NCBI GenBank assembly: GCA_023078555.1
Contig: CM041198.1
Location: 3,271,354-3,335,353 of the forward strand
Length of the DNA: 64,000 bases
Source: Ulva prolifera
Taxonomy: Eukaryota > Chlorophyta > Ulvophyceae > Ulvales > Ulvaceae
Direction of reading: 5' to 3'
The notes under the pieces were generated by a model. The model was not told the DNA's origin and did not search any database. It was given only the letters and a program-made list of their open reading frames with translations. This document shows positions 60,609 through 64,000 of the stretch, in pieces. Position 1 is the first letter of the stretch; each line of letters begins with the position of its first letter. The position numbers were made by a program, and so were the translations under genes.

Positions 60609-61962
60609 TGAGCTGCGTATGTGCGTAGACTTCCGCAGGTTGAATGCTGTGTCGAAGCGCGACTACCATGCCCTCCCGCATATTCGTGACCTGCTTCAAT
60701 CCATGTCCGGCTGTAAATACTTCACAGCTCTGGATTTGACCTGGAGATTCTGGGCCCTTCCAGTGGTCGAACAGGTTCACCACAAAACGGCCTTTACGGG
60801 CCCCGATGGGGAAGTGTATGTCTGAACGAGGCTCCTATAGGCCTTTCCAACTCGCCTGCTGCCTTCCAGCGTCTCATGGCACATGTGCTAAAAGATATCA
60901 AAGGCGTGTCAGTCTACATAGACGACATTACAATCTTTTCCAAGACATGGCAAGAGCACCTCAGCATTCTTGGCAGGGTTTTTGAGCGCCTGCGTAAGTC
61001 AGGTCTGAAGGTTAAATATGCCAAATGCGTCTGGGCAGCTGCAGAGTGCAGAGTACTGGGCTCTATTGTCAGTGAGGCCGGCATTGCGCCCGATCCTAAC
61101 GAAGTGGCTGCGGTGAACAAGCTTCCGGTGCCTCGAAATGTTGCGGACGTTCGCAGCTTCTTGGGTGCCACTGGATATTTCCACGAGCACATACAAGCGT
61201 ATGCGGACAAGTCAGCACCTTTGAGGGCGCTGCTGAAAAAGAACGTGCAATTCATCTGGTCTGAGGAATGCCAGCGCGCCTTTGCGAAGCTAAAAGCAGA
61301 TCTCGTGTCTCCGGCGTGCTTACGCATGCCAGACCCAGAACGACCGTTCATTCTCACCACAGACTGGTCCAAACTAGCTGTTGGTGCGGTTTTGAGCCAG
61401 ATCCGGCCAGAGGATCTTGCAGATCCGGACTCTGCAGAGAAAGAGTATGTCATAGCGTACTCTAGCAGATGTCTGAACCAAGCTGAGAGCCATTATGCTC
61501 CCACGGAAGGAGAGTGCCTGGCCCTTGTATGGGACACCAGAAACTTCAGACCGTATTTACACGGCTACAAATTTCGTGTTTGCACTGACCATGCGGCCTT
61601 GAAATGGTTGTCCACGGCTCGCTTCGGAAATTCTAAGCTAGAGCGATGGGCGATGCGCCTACAGGAATTCGACTATGAAGTTGAGTACCGGCCGGGAGAT
61701 CAGAATGTTGTGGCCGACCACCTGTCGAGACACTACTCCCACATGGAAGCGGGCAGTGTGACCGCAGTTGCTGGTCACCTGGCCTTTGCTACCGAGGGCC
61801 GCGTTCTTGATATTGAAGACGAGGGCCATGATGTGTTCGATCCCCAGTCATGGTGCATGCATAGCCTGCAAGAGCTGTGGTCATCGGGCGACACACAAGC
61901 AAAGAACAAGCAACCCTGCACCATTTGCGGTGCTGCAGAGGGTTACGCTCACATGGTGTTGT

Positions 61963-62344
61963 CATAAATCAGTGTCTAGGTACACATGCAATGCATGACG
62001 CGCAAGTCTGCGCATGGGTATGGTGGCCAAGGCCCCAACCCGTGTTATGTTAGGATAGTATGCATGAGCATACATGGGGCGCTCCGTGAGCGGCTCGCCC
62101 CGGGCCATTGTCATTGGGCCACGGTAGACATGCACGAATGGTTGCATATAGTTGTATGCGTCCAAGTCTGAAGTAACCTTTCTCTTACATCTTCCATAGG
62201 TTCCTGCACTGTCTTGCATCCAGTGCAGTGTACTCCCTGATCTGTGTAGTGACCTTTCGTACGACGTGGCGGCTCTCCAGGTATAGGCACTACTAACCTC
62301 CTAATGCACACATAATAGGTTCTCGTTTATAACAGGTGTTATGA
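61963..62344. mobile_element. 382-bp insertion with 8-bp target duplication
   Basis: It interrupts the PHD-finger coding of the gypsy element. The flanks GGTGTTGT (61,955-61,962) and GGTGTTAT (62,345-62,352) are an 8-bp duplication with one mismatch. The insert starts CATAAATCAGTG, and the complement of its end starts TCATAACACC, so a short CATAA inverted tip is possible. The 8-bp duplication would suit a hAT-like miniature element. No coding sense. Confidence 0.6.
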
Positions 62345-64000
62345 GGTGTTATGTGATACCTGCAACCGGCCATACCACCTGCACTGTATGCACCCCCGAC
62401 GGTCTGTGGTACCTGATGGAGCGTGGCACTGCCATCAATGCGATGAGGCGTATTCCAACGTCGACGAACTCCGCCGCAGCGACCCGATCTTGTTTGCGCG
62501 GCGTGGAGATCCGCACCACCCAGATTTAGCGGATTTGGTACGTGTGTATGTTGAGCGTCAGGAGCGTGCCGTGGTCGAGTCCTTGAACTTCCATGCATCA
62601 AGCGGTGACCGCGACCGGGAAGCAGCGTCGCAGCACGCGCGTGCTGCGGCGGAAGCAGTGTTCCACCCCGACATGCCCAAAGCGCTGAAACGCAAAGTCT
62701 GTAAGAAGGTTGCCACCTTGCGATTGCATCCGACTCGCCCGGAATGGCTGCTCGAGCATACGCAATTGCGCACGGGCGACCGTTTGTGGCAAGCGGTGCC
62801 CCCAGTGGAGTACCGCTAGGGACTAATTCGAGCGTATCATGATCTCATGGGATATGCCGGCGTAAGCCAAACACTGGCCGTGCTACATCAGCACTACCAC
62901 TGGCAAGGCATCAAGCTGGATGTAGCAGCTTATGTTGAATAGTGCCATGCTTGCCAAGTCAAGCGGTTGGAATTGCAACATGTGGCACATGTGCAGCTTC
63001 CCCGCATGGGCAAGCCGTTCTGCCATGTGCACATTGACCTGGCTGGCCCGTTTCCCCTTCGGGAGGTGAAAGCGGCCACTGTGTGGCAAGCTTAAGGCAG
63101 GGCGCACCAAAGCCACCTTGTCCACTGCACAGACCGGCCAAGGGTATGTGTGCCTGATGGTGGATTATTTCACAAAGGCAGCGGAATTCGCACCGCTGCG
63201 AGACAAGAGTGCCGACACAGTGGCTCGTGCCGTGCATGACTTCTGGTTCATGCGCTACGACATCCCGGAATGAGTGACCACGGATAACGGGACAGAGTTT
63301 GCCGGGGCCTTCCGGCACCAACTAGAACGGTTTGGCATTGACCACGTCCAGACCTCTGCGTACCATCCCCAGTCCAACGGCGCCGTCGAGCGACTCGTGC
63401 GCACAATGAAGACCATGTTGGCGGCAAAAGTTGCCGGTGCCATCCATGACTGGCCCGCGCTGCTTCCACAGACACGCATGGAATACATGCAATGCCGGCA
63501 TACAGTGACCGGTCATGCGCCGAATGAGTTGATATTGGCACGCCGCCACCGGTGGGCGCGCGCGATGCGCGCCCCCGCATGGCAGCCGTCGAGATTTCTG
63601 CCATGCCCGGGGACAATTATGTGCGTGAGCGCGACGCCCGCGCAAAGCGTGTGGCTGCGCGCGTATACGATCGCATCCTCCGTTCACAGCAACGTAATGC
63701 TGACAGGCAAGCCCACCTTCTGGCCATCCGCAAGCCTAGGAGGGGGAGGAAATTGCAAGCTGGAGACCTTGCTTATGTCCTAGAACGCGGACTGGGCAAG
63801 AAAAATGCGGTCACCTGCAGGCCCATTTGTTTTCGAAAGCATATCTGAAAATCACGCTTTCCTGCGTACAACGCGGCAAGTGCCAGGTCAGGAAGTGCGC
63901 CACTTTCCAATACACTTAGAACGTGAGGCCCGATGCACGATTGTGACGGACGTGTTAGAGAAGCTCTTGCACGCCGCAGGCATGTCGATGTGGCCACCGT

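Larger units (their letters stand above)
57548..64000 (+). mobile_element. Ty3/gypsy LTR retrotransposon with a PHD finger, plus strand, broken copy
   Basis: Same family as the minus-strand copy at 31,700-36,756. Parts: reverse transcriptase (57,548-57,685, then from 60,609 on, box VYIDDITIFSK), RNase H (AVGAVLSQIRPEDL to about 61,760), a PHD-type zinc finger (61,917-62,441), and integrase (the H/C-rich region near 62,890-62,970; HIDLAGPF; TTDNGTEFAGAF; HPQSNGAVERL) up to the window edge. It lacks the Gag and protease side in this window, and the right end lies outside. A CACTA element and a 382-bp insertion interrupt it. Broken, with a handful of breaks. Confidence 0.9.

Noticed and set aside
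62293-62601. Minus-strand frame across the gypsy PHD region
   Set aside because: Shadow of the plus-strand gypsy coding sequence.

Overview
The window is nuclear DNA from a eukaryote. Genes are split by GT-AG introns, intergenic spacers are kilobases long, and roughly the right half is nested LTR and DNA transposons. GC-rich exons, donors that often read GTGCG, (T/G/C)GCAG acceptors and alanine/proline-rich disordered tails suggest a green alga or a similar GC-rich alga. No marker gene settles the lineage.

Left part (1-31,000), host genes. (1) A Na+/H+ exchanger (NHX/NHE type) lies on the minus strand in eight exons from 9512 to 1566. All junctions keep phase and give a 997-residue product. 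Its 2.5-kb fifth intron holds an 816-bp tandem duplication with organelle-like GC palindromes. (2) A Nudix hydrolase lies on the plus strand, 11,261-16,371, in four exons. One is a 30-nt mini-exon, and the product is 150 residues. (3) A GC-rich orphan exon of about 490 codons lies on the minus strand, 19,464-17,989. (4) A Crinkler-type kinase gene lies on the plus strand, 28,289-30,700. The 8.8 kb between (3) and (4) holds almost nothing recognisable.

Right part (31,000-64,000), mobile elements. A minus-strand Ty3/gypsy element (about 31,700-36,756) carries a solo copia LTR. A solo LTR of a second family follows at 37,312, then chromodomain-type gypsy remains near 38.5-39.3 kb and a CACTA-like terminus ending at 41,377. 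From 41,378 a plus-strand Ty1/copia element is interrupted by a 5.3-kb insertion of unknown type, which itself contains a hAT element with a perfect 8-bp target duplication. The same copia copy also holds a 278-bp solo LTR, and within its own 3' LTR sits a young, whole-looking minus-strand copia element (49,907-56,492). The window closes with a plus-strand Ty3/gypsy copy split by a CACTA element (57,686-60,608) and by a 382-bp insertion. This gypsy family carries a PHD-type zinc finger between RNase H and integrase.

The most interesting observations are the PHD finger in the gypsy pol region, the organelle-like palindromic tandem repeat in the exchanger intron, the Crinkler-type kinase, the 30-nt Nudix mini-exon, and the insertion stack, whose order can be read from target duplications.
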